From contig NW_020946557.1 of assembly GCF_900497805.2 (NCBI RefSeq), positions 7,161,911 to 7,225,910 on the forward strand: DNA of 64,000 bases, given 5' to 3'. This document shows positions 10,814 through 22,505 of the stretch, piece after piece. Source of the stretch: Vombatus ursinus (Eukaryota; Chordata; Mammalia; Diprotodontia; Vombatidae). Every line of letters starts with the position of its first letter. Position 1 is the stretch's first letter. The notes beneath the pieces were generated by a model. The model made no database searches, was not told the origin of the DNA, and saw only the letters and a list, made by a program, of their open reading frames with translations. Made by a program: the position numbers and the translations under genes.

Positions 10814-10868
10814 AATAGTCTTTTATTGACTTAGCTTATTGACAAAGCTAAGTCAATAAAAGGCTATT
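10814..10868. repeat. 24-bp near-perfect inverted repeat
   Basis: Arms at 10814-10837 and 10845-10868 with a 7-nt loop; one mismatch (t/c). The core 'cttttattgacttagctt' is mirrored by 'aagctaagtcaataaaag'. It lies within the L1 ORF2 relic, where the remembered L1 consensus has no such palindrome. Confidence 0.9.
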
Positions 10869-11649
10869 ATTTGTATTGCAATATGGTCAATAAAGAATTT
10901 GATATACAGCTAATTTTTGTAAACTTCCCATGCACATTTGAGAAATATGTATGGTCCTCTTCATTTCTAGTCAATAATCACAAGAGATTCATCACATTTA
11001 ACTTTTCTAAGATTCTAGTCAGATCCATAAATTATTTCTTGTTTATCTTTTGTTTGATTCCTCTAGGTCTGGGAGGGTTACATTGAGGTCCTCAACTACT
11101 ATAGATTTACTGTCTGTTTCTTCTCATAAATTAATTACTTTTCCTTTAAGCTTTTAGATCTGGTGAAATTTGATGCACATATATTAAGTATTATTATAAA
11201 TCTATTGTCTATGGTACCTTTAGGCATGATGTAATTTTCTTTGCTTATTTCTTTAATCAATTCCATTCTTACTATTACTTTGCTAAGATCATTGATTTTT
11301 TAGTTCATCTGAAGCATAATGGATTTTGCTCCAGCTCCTTATTTTAATCCATGTGGATGCTTTGTTTAAAATGTTTTTATTTTTTAAAAGATGTTGAATT
11401 CTACTTTCTAATACATTCTTCTACTTTTTTCTGTTTTATGGATGATTTCATCCCATTTACATTTATGTTTTAATCATTAATGTGTATTCACCTCCATCTT
11501 AGCCTTTTATCCTTTTCCTGCATTTGCTTTCCATCTTTATACTTTCCCATCATTTGCCTTCTCTTCTTTACAAAGAATAGAGTGGTGATACAGAAGTGTA
11601 TTCAGTAATAGTGATCTATATATAAATAATGTGATGTATCTCTACTCAA

Positions 11650-11855
11650 TTGCCTATTTTTCTTTTAATCAAATTTTCTTGTACAAAATGACTAATATGG
11701 AAATATTTTACATGATTGCACATGTATCAGCTATATCTACCTCAGGAAGGAGAGAGGGGAGGAAGGAAAGGAGGGATGAAATTTAAAACTCAAAACTTAA
11801 AAAAATGTTAAAATTGTTTTAACATGTATTTGTGAAAAAATGAAATATATTAAGC
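11650..11855 (+). mobile_element. L1 3' terminal fragment, sense
   Basis: 'acaaaatgactaatatgga', 'ttttacatgattgcacatg', the 'gaaggagagaggggaggaag' G-rich block and the A-rich end are the marsupial L1 3' terminus. It is inserted in opposite orientation into the antisense L1 relic. Confidence 0.7.
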
Positions 11856-12728
11856 TAGAAAAATATTTTGCAGTTTTTTCTTCAAGAGGTGACTGGTAAA
11901 ATTTTTCTATTTTCACTTTGTCCTTTGGTTCTAATATGTCTGGGGAATTTAATTCATGATTTCTTGACATAGGGTATCTAGATATTTTCTATGGTTATTG
12001 TTTTCATATAGTCTGATGAATCTTAAATGATCTTTCCTTCATCTGTTTTCCAGGTCATTTGTTTTTGATAGAGGAAATGTTAATTTTCTTCTCTTATTGC
12101 AATCTTTTTTTCTGTTTTAGAGTTTGGTCTTGCCTCATATAGTCGTTCGTTTCTGTTTTCAGTTGTTTATTCAGTTTTTCAATGTCATTTGTAAAATTAG
12201 AACTTTTTGTAAAGGCCAGCATCTCTGCACTCTGGAAGGAATGTCAGGGTCTTGTTTTGTCTTGATTATATTGTTTGAGGTCTTATCTCTGCTACTGTGG
12301 CACTATGTTCTTCAGGGAACTTAGGAATGGTCCCAGTCAGATGTTGTGAGAACACAATGTGATACAGAGCCCAAAATGAACATTGTTCTGTCAGTTGGAG
12401 TCCGTCAGGCTCCAAGCATTCCTGATGAGACCATGGCCTGGGCTTGTCGTATCCCCCCACTCCTTGCTGTATAGCAGCAGGTTTCAGAATTTCCTGGCTT
12501 GTCCCTGGTTTGCATGTTGGAAAGCTTCTACATTCTGTGTTACTGGTTGGGCTTTTCTGGCTGACACCCTTTTCTAGTGCTCAGGTATGAAACTGGCCTA
12601 GGAAAATTCACTTGCTTTTTCTTGGATTTCTTAATCATCACTCCTCCTGGTTCTCATTTTTTCATCCTTACTGAAGTGGTTGTTTGAGAGCTAGACTACT
12701 CTGCTTTTGTTTGTTCTGCCATCTTAAG

Positions 12729-13084
12729 GAGAGCTATTACCCTGCAATTATATTATAATCAGAACTCTTTTCTATTCTTTAGCTTAAAAGCTGTGATCTT
12801 CAATTTTGGAGAAACAGGGTTTGCATATTTTCTTTAATTAGAGGCAAAGCTAAGTATTTAAATTTATAGCTGGAAAATATTACTGTAAATAGAATTTTAT
12901 AGGATAGCATAGAATAGAGGTTTTATTTTTTAAAGTTCTGTATGTTAACCCATCAGTATCAGAAAATCAGTAAATATCAGGAAAACATCTTAGAAAAACT
13001 CAAAAGTGCCATGAGCATCATCATCATCATCAATCTTCATCACCATCATCCCCACCACTACCACCACAGCCACTCACTACATTT
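12729..13084. other. AT-rich stretch with a (CAT/CAC)n patch
   Basis: Nothing recognised up to about 13015, then a short ATC/ACC trinucleotide-rich run (13018-13075) just before a SINE. Confidence 0.5.
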
Positions 13085-13275
13085 GAAAGAACCGTGGACT
13101 TGGAGCCAGGAGAGATTTGGATTTGAATCCTTCCTCTGATATTTATTAGATGTTTAGCCGAAGGCAAGTCACTAAGCCTCTTAGAGTTTTAGTTTCTTCA
13201 ACAATAAAATGGGAATAATGCCTGATGTGTTTACCCTAACAGGGTTATTACAAGGATTAAGTGAGGTTATATATC
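13085..13275 (+). repeat. MAR1/MIR-type CORE-SINE
   Basis: Sense copy: 'ccgtggacttggagccagga', 'gatttgaatccttcctctga', 'gcaagtcactaagcctctta', 'ataaaatgggaataatgcc', 'gggttattacaaggattaag'. It ends where the RTE element begins. Confidence 0.78.
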
Positions 13276-14376
13276 TCTGTATGCTGAGTTAGCTCTGGCA
13301 ATGTGTGTATCAACCTCATTATCTATGTGGACATCTCTGTAAAGCAAACTTCCAAGGTAAGTTAACTTATCCACAACATTCATAATTTCTCCATTTACTG
13401 TGACCAAAGGTTCCACATTTATGAATGATGTGGTATTGGCTGGTGGAGGACCTATGTTTTCTTGGTGTTGATTGTCAGGCAAAAATTAGCACAAACAGCA
13501 GAGAATCAATTGAAACTCTATTGCATTTCAGCCTTAAAGGCTATATTGAATGCATAAACATCTATAGAGAAAGTCATGCACCAACTCTCCCTCCACTTTG
13601 GTCTTGGCTTGTAGCCTTTTCAAGTTAAATGGTTTACCATTGGTGTAGTAGCTGACCTTGATGCCATTCTCATCCTCATTGAAGACATCTGACAATATCA
13701 TAGAAAATATCATGCTAAAAAGCATGGGAGCAAGCACATAGCCCTGCTTCGATTCATTGGTGACTAGGAAAGTGTGAGAGTGTCATCCTTCATCCAGAAC
13801 CCCTTTGAGCATGCCATCATGAAACTGGCATACAATACTGATGAACTTCTCTTGGCAACCAAATTATGCCATGATCTTCCCACAAGCCTTCACAAATGAC
13901 AGTATCAAATGCCTTGGTCAACTTGACTAACATTGTGTATAGACCTCTGTTCTGCTCCTGGCATTTCTCCTGGAGTTGTTGGGCAACAAACAGCATGTTG
14001 ACCATTCCTTGGCCTTTTCTGAAACCATTCTAGCTCTTGGGGAGATGATCATCTTCCAGGTGAAAGATCAACTGATTAAGGAAGACTCAGGCAAGAATCT
14101 TGCCAGCAATGACTGAGAGAGATCCCCCTGTGATTGTCACAGGAGAGCCTGTTTCCTTTCCCTTTATAGAGATGGACAATTGAGGCATCCTTGATCTCCT
14201 GGGGGAATAACCTCCTCTTACCACATAATACAGATAATTTCAGTCAGTTTCTGTATAAATAGTGGACGCCCTGCCTTGTAGATCTTTGCAGAGATGGAAT
14301 AAGCACCAGGCACTTTGCCACTCGAGAGGAGCCTGATGGTATTCAAGACATTCAATAACTCTCTGAAATGAAGTGT
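13276..14376 (-). mobile_element. RTE LINE, inverted 5' segment
   Basis: On the minus strand, from 14376 leftward, this carries the reverse transcriptase of an RTE-clade LINE. The order is YKGKGNRLSCDNHRGISL (about 14170-14115), FRKGQGMVNMLFVAQQLQEK (about 14020), LTKAFDT (RT motif A, near 13915), and TYLGSLLYRDVHIDNEV (about 13365-13310). It ends at 13276 just before the sequence that starts the plus-strand segment at 14377. Several stops and frame changes make it inactive. Together with 14377-15072 it has the structure left by twin priming. Confidence 0.85.
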
Positions 14377-15072
14377 GAGAGAGAAGAGGTATTAGGCTGC
14401 ATACCAAACTGAAGGTCTACAGAGCCACTGTGTTGACTTCACTGTTGTATGCCTGTGAAACCTGTACTGTGTATCAGTGCCATGTCAGAAAACTGAACTG
14501 CTTCCACTTGAATTGTCTTAGAAAAATACTGAAAATTACCTGCAAGATAAGGTATTAGATACTGAGGTCCTCTCTTGAGCTGAATTGCCAAGTATTCAAA
14601 CTCTGTTGCAGAGAGCACAAATCTGATGGACTGGCCACATAGCCCAAATGCCAAATGCATGCTTACATAAAAGACTATTTTATGGAGAACTCACACAAGG
14701 CAAGCACTCACATGGTGGTCTGAAGAAGTGGTACAAAGACAATCTCAAAGTTTTTCTGAAGAACTTTAGTACTGATTGTGAGACATGGGGGAGGCTGTCA
14801 TAGGACTATCTAGCATGACATGCCCATATTAAAGAAGGTGCTGCACTCCTTGAGCAAAGCAGAATCACAGTAGCTCAAAAGAAACACAAGCTGCCCAAAT
14901 CCAGGGACATCTCCATACCAAATTTTCTAATGGACTACTTGTGCCTGGCCTGTGATAGAGCCTTCTGAACTTGTATTGGACTGATCATCCATAACTGAAC
15001 ACATTGTACCCTGACCCCAACATCATGATGTCATTGGTCCTCTTCAAAAATGAAGGACAAACAATAACATAC
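14377..15072 (+). mobile_element. RTE LINE, 3' segment
   Basis: Plus-strand continuation of the same element. It encodes LHTKLKVYRATVLTSLLYAC, then the region read as KLNCFHLNCLRKILKIT, followed by degenerate C-terminal sequence. The 3' end is 'gatgtcattggtcctcttc' and 'aatgaaggacaaacaataac', the terminus I recall for the abundant marsupial RTE family. Relative to that family only about 30 nt is missing between the outer end of the inverted segment and the start of this one. No clear target duplication was found. Confidence 0.87.
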
Positions 15073-15084
15073 CTCTATTTCTTT

Positions 15085-15200
15085 GTATCTACTTGTATAT
15101 ATACATAAATATATATACACATGTATGTATGTGTGTGTGTATATATATATATATGTATATATATACATATATATACATATGTACACATAGCTATATATAA
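15085..15200. repeat. TA/TG-rich microsatellite
   Basis: Imperfect alternating purine-pyrimidine run (TATA, TGTG, ACAT units) just downstream of the RTE 3' end. Confidence 0.9.
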
Positions 15201-16544
15201 TGGCTTGCAAACTTTGATGGCTATATTGTAGTTATTATGTTAATTCCCATAAGTTCAGAAACTAGAGTTCAGAAAAATGGTCTGGGAACAAATCATTGTC
15301 CTAGTATTATTCTTTTATATTTAACATGTAGCAGCCTACTACTTAGGTGGATTGAATGATTGCCTTTTGTAACTGAGTAACAATATTGGTATATAAACTT
15401 ATCTGTAGTTTCCCTGGAAGCATCCATAGTATAATCCTAGTAGCAGAAATTTTGTCAGTGATGAGATAGATGTATTTCATCCTATTCCCACATAGTTTTT
15501 TTCCTACTAAGTTTCACCTTTTGAAAGATTTTCATTCTAGATAATTTGAATATTATAAACATTCTGTATAGTGACACCTATTAAAGACATTGTTCCTAAA
15601 TTTCTATGAATCAGTTTTCTATTTTGACATTTGTGGGTGACAGTTTTGCCTGTAATGATTCTCTGATTCAACTGTAGTTTAATTTTGTTGAATTTTCAAG
15701 GATATTTTGAGGTTTTTATTTGTAGTACATTGACTTGTCATCTATTTGTTTATGAAAGATAAAGAGGTTCTGGTGTATAATTCTGACAACTTGATGTTTT
15801 CCTAAGTATTTTATAGTCATTTTTTTCAAATATAGTGATATATTGCACAGTTTTTGTTTTTGTTTTTGCAAGATTTCAATTGAACCAAACATTCAGGCCT
15901 TTAAATGATCCTTTTCTGTTATTTCTGATAACAGTGACCTTGTCTTATATTGCTATTATCACACTCTATTTCTGCAAACCAATCCACATGATACAGTCAT
16001 TGGTTTGACACTTCTTTTTGTGACATATTTTGAGTCAACTTCATGTGGGTATTGCCCATGGTGGGGGCAGGGCTTTTAGTTTCACATCTTGATCTTAACT
16101 ATTTCATAGGTTGTAGTTGGAAATAAACCATTATCAGCTACGTTAAAAAAAATCCAATGGCTTATACCTATTGTCAGTCTTTACTTTTGCTCTGGGGAAT
16201 GGTAACTATTTGTTCCATAAGTATTTATACAAGTTTTTAACCTTTTATGAAACCTAAGAGCGTGTATCAATCCTCTTCTCCATTTTAAAAAATGAGGTGC
16301 TATTCTTTCTATATCTGTTTTGGGATAATAGGCCCATATAATTTATTAGTATTTATAGTTTTATTTGTAGGCATTCTAAATCAGTCGTCCATTTTACCAT
16401 TCCTAAAGGATACATTAAGACTGGTATTGAGATGTTATTAATTACTATAAAGCTGTTCTTCTCATTCAACTTTGATTCAAGGATGTCAATTAGTCTCATG
16501 TAGGTTTTCTCCTTTGTAACTTTATGTTCAGTGTGTCTGGCTAG
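15201..16544. other. AT-rich sequence, nothing recognised
   Basis: About 1.3 kb with no named repeat and no coding-like frame. Some T-rich parts could be worn LINE sequence, but I cannot support a family. Confidence 0.4.
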
Positions 16545-16840
16545 CCATATCATCCAACTTGCTATTCCTAACATGCAACACTCAATCTCCCATCTCTGTG
16601 CCTTTGTACTGTCTGGTTGTCATGCCTGGAATGCTCTCACTCCTCACCTCCACATCTTCATATCCCTGGCTTCTTTCAAGACAGTACAAATATTATCTTC
16701 CGCAGGGGGCCTTCCTATCCTTCTTCCTCTTCTTCTGGAACTTGACTCTTCTATTCTAAAGTTACTTTCCCTTTACTTTGCACATTTCATTTATGCACTT
16801 ATTTATTTATATGTGGTCTCCCTGCTTTCATAAACCAGTC
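16545..16840 (+). mobile_element. CR1/L3-type LINE 3' fragment
   Basis: 'caatctcccatctctgtgcc', 'catgcctggaatgctctcac', 'tccctggcttctttcaagac', 'cttatttatttatatgtgg' follow the L2/L3 3' region in order on the plus strand. Confidence 0.78.
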
Positions 16841-17053
16841 TCAACCCATGTGAGTGCATTTTTTTAATTACTGTTGTTTTGCACTATCAGACATTTTAAT
16901 TCTTTTACAAATTCAAATTTGTATCCAAGGTTTCTGTCTTTTACCAAACAGATAAGCAGTTTTCTGATGTGGATAGTTTCCAAAACGTTTTATTCTAAAA
17001 ATCTTCAACTGATGGGGGAAAGGGCAGAAGGTCAGGTTCTATTCTTTAAAGAC

Positions 17054-17252
17054 AACAAAGCATAAAATTCCTTTTTGTAAACAGTCAAAGACCTTGAAAT
17101 TGTTGTGGCTTTTATCTTTCAAGTCTGAAACTCAAGCAAAACTTTCATAGGATTTTTCTTATTGCCAGCTCAACACACTACCTTCTGGACACTTTTACAG
17201 AGAAATAATGCTACCATCTTTACTAATATCTCATTTGACCAATAAATATATT
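17054..17252 (+). repeat. Left arm of diverged ~200-bp inverted repeat
   Basis: The segment containing 'tttatctttcaagtctgaaa', 'cttattgccagctcaacaca' and 'ctaccatctttactaatatc' recurs in reverse complement at 18735-18945, at roughly 85% identity by eye. Similarity stops sharply at 'caataaatatatt' on the inner side. I do not recognise the sequence as a known repeat. Confidence 0.8.
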
Positions 17253-17514
17253 GAAGAGAGAGGAAGATTCCCCAACAACCACTATTATCCAAAGTGTATG
17301 TGAGAAGATTCCTTTTCAGTTTTGAAACTTAATACATGGGAGATTGCAGGAACCTTCAAGATGAAAAAATAGATCCAAAACATTATTTCCCCAAATATAA
17401 ATTTTCAAACCATATTGCCTGCAAAATGATTCTGAATCTTTTGTCATATAGGAAAGCAAACTTTTCTGAAGATTGATATATCTTTAAATGGCACTGTATT
17501 ATCATCAGAATGAG

Positions 17515-17745
17515 TTAGGTAGCTAGGTGGCAAAGTGGAGTGTTGGGCTTAGAGTCAGGAAGACCTGTGTTCAAATCCTGCCCAACACACTTACTAAACA
17601 AGTCACTTAACTGTTTTAATCTGTAAAAATGGGGATAACGGCACCTATCTCACTGGGTTGTTGTAAGGATCAAATGACTTAACATATGTAAAATGCTTTG
17701 TAAACCTTAAGTTATTATATAAATGTGAGCTGTTATTATTATTAC
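17515..17745 (+). repeat. MAR1-type CORE-SINE, nearly complete
   Basis: Head 'gtagctaggtggcaaagtgg', 'gtcaggaagacctgtgttca', 'gtcacttaactgttttaat', 'ctcactgggttgttgtaagg', and tail 'tatataaatgtgagctgtta'. It lies between the arms of the inverted repeat. Confidence 0.85.
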
Positions 17746-18734
17746 AAGAAAGAAGAGGACTTGCCATTTAGAATATATTCCCAAGTTGTGGAAATAAAAG
17801 TTATTAGCTCTGTTTTAAATTCCATTGAAGTTTAAAGGTACAACAAAACCCCCAAGATGTTTATTTCATATCCCAGTTGGCTGGTCCTTTCATGGAGAAC
17901 AAAGTGAAGGCAAAAAGTTCAATTTAGAGTTTGTCCTTCACAGTGGCTTAAAAATACAGAGGGTTCTAATATCTTCTGAAAGACAAGCATTATTTCAAAA
18001 TTTTCTATTTTCCTAAGAACAATAATTTGAAAAAAAACATATGATACACAAGGAGGATTTAATGTAAGGCTATACTCTGTGGCAGTGTGGGCAGCCTTCC
18101 CTTATTTGATTCTCTTATTGGCAACCATTCACAACATAAATGCTTTCGTCCTTTTTTCCTCTCTCCCTGCAATAATAGGCCAAATAATTAACCAAGTGAA
18201 GAGGCTGTCAATTAAACACTGATACTAATCTAGGTATAAAAGCTTGTTTAGGGAGCACTGGTTTTGAATGTATTTTATAACATTAGCAGCATTGACTTCA
18301 TTCTGTCCAATTCTTACACAATTGAGTGCTCTGAATGTTTACATGCCATCCAGGCAACACTTGTAACATGGATGACCCATGCTGCAAAGGCAGCCTCAAC
18401 AAAGGATGTACAAAGAATAAGCTGTCTATTGTGTAGCCAAGGCCTATTTCATCCAGGAAAAGGTGTTCCATCATTAATTAGTGTCCCCCATCTTTAATGA
18501 TAAGATTGTCAAGGACAATTAAGGAAATGATTACAAGTGTCCTTGGTAACTGGGATGCCACACTGATTTTAGCTTACTTTCACTAAGTGTGGCTTAAAGG
18601 TCACTTTCTTTGAAGTGTAAAGACAAGCATGCCTTGCATTGGTGACATTATAGATGAATATTACACAAAAAAGAGCTATCTTTTTAGCCTTCTTTCTTCG
18701 TGGTGAATAGCAAAATAATATGAAGCTCTTTAAG
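17746..18734. other. No recognisable feature
   Basis: Spacer of the inverted repeat. No repeat family and no coding-like frame recognised. Confidence 0.4.
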
Positions 18735-18945
18735 AATATATTTATTGATTCAAATGAGATATTAGTAAAGATGGTAGCATTATTTTTCAGTAAATGTGTC
18801 CAGAAGATATTGTGTTGAGCTGGCAATAAGAAAAATTTTATTAGTAGAATGAAAGTTTTGACAGAGTTTCAGGCTTGAAAGATAAAAGACACAATAATTT
18901 TAATGTCTTTGGCTATCTGAAAAAAAAGGAATTATGTTTTGAGAT
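18735..18945 (-). repeat. Right arm of diverged ~200-bp inverted repeat
   Basis: Reverse complement of the segment at 17054-17252, with scattered substitutions and small indels. Similarity runs from 'aatatatttattg' out to 'ggaattatgttttgag'. Confidence 0.8.
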
Positions 18946-19084
18946 ATTGTTTCAACATCCCGTGCCAATGGGCTTTGGGTATCAGATCACATTAGTAATA
19001 GCTGAAATTTACTTAAAATAATAACTGCCTTGGATCAATACATTATAGCTTATAGATACAACTTTGTAAGGTAGATTCATGTAA

Positions 19085-19262
19085 ATTATGGTGAACTTCG
19101 AATCATATGACCTAGATTCAAATTTGAGCTCTGTTATTTGTAATCTGCATGATCTTGGGCAAGTCACTTTAATTCTGTGGGGTTTCTTTTTCCTCATCTA
19201 AAAGAAAGAGAATGAACTACATAACCTCAAAAGTCCTTTCCAGTTCTAAATCCATGATGCTA
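19085..19262 (+). repeat. MAR1/MIR-type CORE-SINE
   Basis: 'cctagattcaaatttgagct', 'gatcttgggcaagtcacttt', 'cctttccagttctaaatcca' give sense order with the marsupial-type 3' block. Confidence 0.75.
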
Positions 19263-19274
19263 TGATCATTAATA

Positions 19275-19420
19275 TTATTATCTATTTTTACAGATGAGAA
19301 GGATGAGTCTGAAGATGTGTGAATTGCCCACTGTCATACAATTAGTAACTTTGGAGCTAGGTGCCTTGAAGCTAGACCTTGTGTTTCCAAGTCCAGTGCT
19401 TTCTCTATCTTCAGCTGTCA
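19275..19420 (-). repeat. MIR-type SINE, antisense
   Basis: 'tatttttacagatgagaagg', 'gaattgcccactgtcatac' and 'ccaagtccagtgctttctc' are in antisense order. Diverged. Confidence 0.6.
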
Positions 19421-19599
19421 TTATTAATCACAGTTTTTCCCTCTCCTCTGTTTGGATCTATAGATACCATCCAATCCTAGCTATAGATACCTACAGAACA
19501 AATCCTGCCATTGATTGAGAGAAGATCAAAACCAAGGTGTTTTGTGAATGTTTCACATGATGATCATCCATGGTGTGGAACTCATTTACAAAACTGTAC

Positions 19600-19682
19600 T
19601 GGGGCCCTGAGGTTTGAAATTTGTAGGATTGTAGATTTGAATTTGAAAGGGATGTTTAAAGTCATTTAGTGCAGTACCTTCA
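19600..19682 (-). repeat. Left part of a MIR-related SINE split by L1
   Basis: 'gtagatttgaatttgaaagg' and 'aaagtcatttagtgcagtac' plus 'cttcatttta' are the start of an antisense MIR-related unit. Its natural continuation resumes at 27911, after the L1 insertion. Confidence 0.6.
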
Positions 19683-21317
19683 TTTTATTTTTTAATTAAA
19701 GTTTTCTTTAATTAATACAATCTATTTTCTCTCCCACCTAGTCATCTCTCCTTTGGAAAAAGGAAAAGAAAAATGAATTCCTCATAATAAATAAGCAGAG
19801 TCAAACAAAAGAAATTTCTCATTGTTTGTGTTCATAAAATATGTCTTATTCTGAGCCCTGAATCCACCATCCCTCTGTCAGAAGGTGGATAACATGTTTT
19901 CTCATCAGTACTATGGAATCATGGATGGTCATTGCATCGGTCAGAGTTTTTGCAGCTTTCATAGTTGTTTGTCTTTACAGTGTTGTTATTAAATAAATTG
20001 TTCTGGTTTTGTACATTTCATTATCAGGTTATGAAAACCTTTTAAATTGTTTATTTCTCTAATACTAATATTATAGCATAAATTGTTCTGGTTTTGCTTA
20101 TTTCACTCTGCATCAGTTCATGCAAGCCTTTGCTTTTCTCTTTGAAATTTATTTCCTAATTTTCTTTCAGGACAATAATATTAAATCACATTCATATGCC
20201 ACAATTTGTTTAAATATTCCCTAATTGATGGACATTTCCTTTGTTCCTAATTTTTTTTCCTTTGCCATCACAAAAAGAAGTGGTACAAATATTTTTTAAT
20301 GTATAAGGTGTTTTCTTCTTTCTTTAATCTCTTTTGGCTATAGGCCTAACATTGTATACCTGAGTTGAATGACATGTAGTATTTGGTAAATTTTTATGTA
20401 TAATTCCAAATTGCTTTCCATAGTGGTTGTACTTAGAAGATGACCAACAGCGTATCAGTGTAACTGTTTTCCCATAAGCTCTCCAAAATTTATCATTTTC
20501 CCTTTTTGTCATCTTTGTCAATCTGATGGTTCTGAGGCAAAACTTTTGAATTGGTTTAATTTAAATTTCTCTATTTATTAGTGAGTTGGAGAATTTTTCC
20601 ATATAGCTATTGGTAGCTTGGGTTTGTTCCTCTGAAAACTGTCTATTTATATCCTTACACCATTTATTAATTGGAAAATAGTTCTTATGATTATAAATTT
20701 AATTGAGTTCCTTACATATCTTGGAAATGAGACCTGTATCAGAGAAATTTGTGGCAAAGATATTTTCCTAGTTAATTGTATCTCTTTTAATACTATATTT
20801 ACTGCATTTATGCAAAATGTTTTAAAATTGATTTAATCAAAATTACCCATTTTATCTTCTGTGATTCTTTCTATACCTTGGTTGGTCATGAACTTGTCTT
20901 CTGTTCTTAGATCTGATAGGTATGTTTTTCCCCATGTTTCTCTAATTTGTTTATGATATGACCTTTTATATCTAGGTCACATATCCATTTGAGCTTAGCT
21001 TGGCATACAGTGTGAGGTGTTTGTCTAAATCTGACTTCCATGCTGCTGTCCAATTTTCTCAGCAGTTTTAAAAAATCAAATAGCAATTTCTTATCCTATT
21101 CACTAGGGTCTTTGTGTTTATTAGATATTTGTGTTTATTACGTTCATTTGTTTTAATATATTGTGTACCTAATCTGTTCCACTGAACAATCTTTATTTTT
21201 TAATCAGTACCAAACTGTTTTGAGAATTACTGCTTTATGGTATAGATTTAGATCTGGCATTGGTAGGCCCCATTTGTTCCCACTTTTTTATTATTTACTT
21301 TGATATTCTTGAGGCTA

Positions 21318-22505
21318 TTCACTAAGAGCTCCTTCTTTCCCCTGTTCCTCAGTTCACATCATTCAGATGCCTTCTGACACTCTTTTTCCCTCATTTCACC
21401 CAAAGAGGTGGTCCTTCTCCTTGCCAAGACAAACCCCTCTCTATGGACAAGTGATCCATACCATTTTTTCCAGCAGATTGCCTCCTCTGTCATCCTTAAT
21501 CTCTCACTTATCTTCAACCTCTCTTTGCCTACTGGCTGCCTCCTTACTGTCTACAAACATGCTATCTTCAAAAAACTCACTTGATTTATCCATCCTCATT
21601 AGTTGTCTCTCTATATTCCTCCTCCCTTTTGTGGCTAAACCCCTTGAGAAGTCTGTCTATATTAGATGCCTCTATTTCTTTCATTCTCTCCTTCTCTCCT
21701 CTTTGAAGTCTGGCTTCTGACCTCATCGTTCAACTGAAATTGCTTCCCCCAAAGTTACTAACAATCTTTTAATTGCCAAACCAAATGGCCTTTTCTCAGT
21801 CCTCATGCTTCTTGACTTCTCTTTAGCCTTTTGATACTATCTCCTCTATAGATTTTTGACATTCTTCTTTCTTGGTTCTTCTACCTGTCTGATCACTTCT
21901 TCTCTGTCTATTTTCATGGATCTTCATCCTAGTCTAGTACTAATGGTGGATATTTCCCAAGGCTCTGTCCTGGACCCTTCTTTCTTCTCATACTATTTCA
22001 CTTGGTTGTTTTCATTTGTTCTCATTAGTTCAGTTATCAACTCTATGCAGAAGACACTTTTCTACAGATCGACTTGTCCACTCCTAACCTATATCCTGAC
22101 CTCTAGGCTCTCATCTCCAAATACCTATTAGATATCTCAAACTAAACTCAACATGTCTAAAACTGAACTTACCTTTCCCTTTCATTTCCTCTCCAGGTAC
22201 AGCTTTGTAACTTCCCCATTACTGTCTAGTGTATCACTGTCCTCTCAGTTAGCCAGGCTTACAAGGTATCATCCTCAACTCCTCATTCTCACCTGCTATA
22301 TGCAGTCAGTTGTCAAGATTTGTCTTTTCTATATTCATAATATCTCCCATATTAACCTCTTTTTCTCTTGTAATACTGCAACCACTTTGGTAAAAATCCT
22401 CATCACCTCACTTCTGGACTATTGTAATAGCCTAAAAGTTTATCTCCCTTCAATCCATCCTTAGTTATCAAATGTATCTTCCTAAAGCATAAGACTGACC
22501 ACATT
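21318..22505 (+). mobile_element. CR1/L3-type LINE copy 1, inside L1
   Basis: Sense relic of the reverse transcriptase: 'agttactaacaatcttttaa', 'caaggctctgtcctggaccc' (the GSVLGP motif region), 'aaactcaacatgtctaaaac', and LDYCNSL near 22415. It stops before the 3' untranslated end, where the next copy starts. Confidence 0.78.

Larger units (their letters stand above)
10340..12728 (-). mobile_element. L1 LINE, 5' half only, antisense
   Basis: Reading from 12728 leftward there is an L1 5' end (complement of 'tctgccatcttaaggagag'), ORF1 (about 12200-11870, including the 'tgtcctttggttctaatatg' RRM-region block), and then the start of ORF2 with the endonuclease region. Similarity stops near 10340, so most of ORF2 and the 3' end are gone. 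Since LINEs normally truncate at the 5' end, losing the 3' half implies a later deletion. Both frames are ruined. It carries an L1 3' tail at 11650-11855 and a local hairpin at 10814-10868. Confidence 0.75.

Noticed and set aside
13267-14005. Reverse-transcriptase-like frames as a possible domesticated gene
   Set aside because: They belong to a broken, partly inverted RTE LINE with stops and frame changes.
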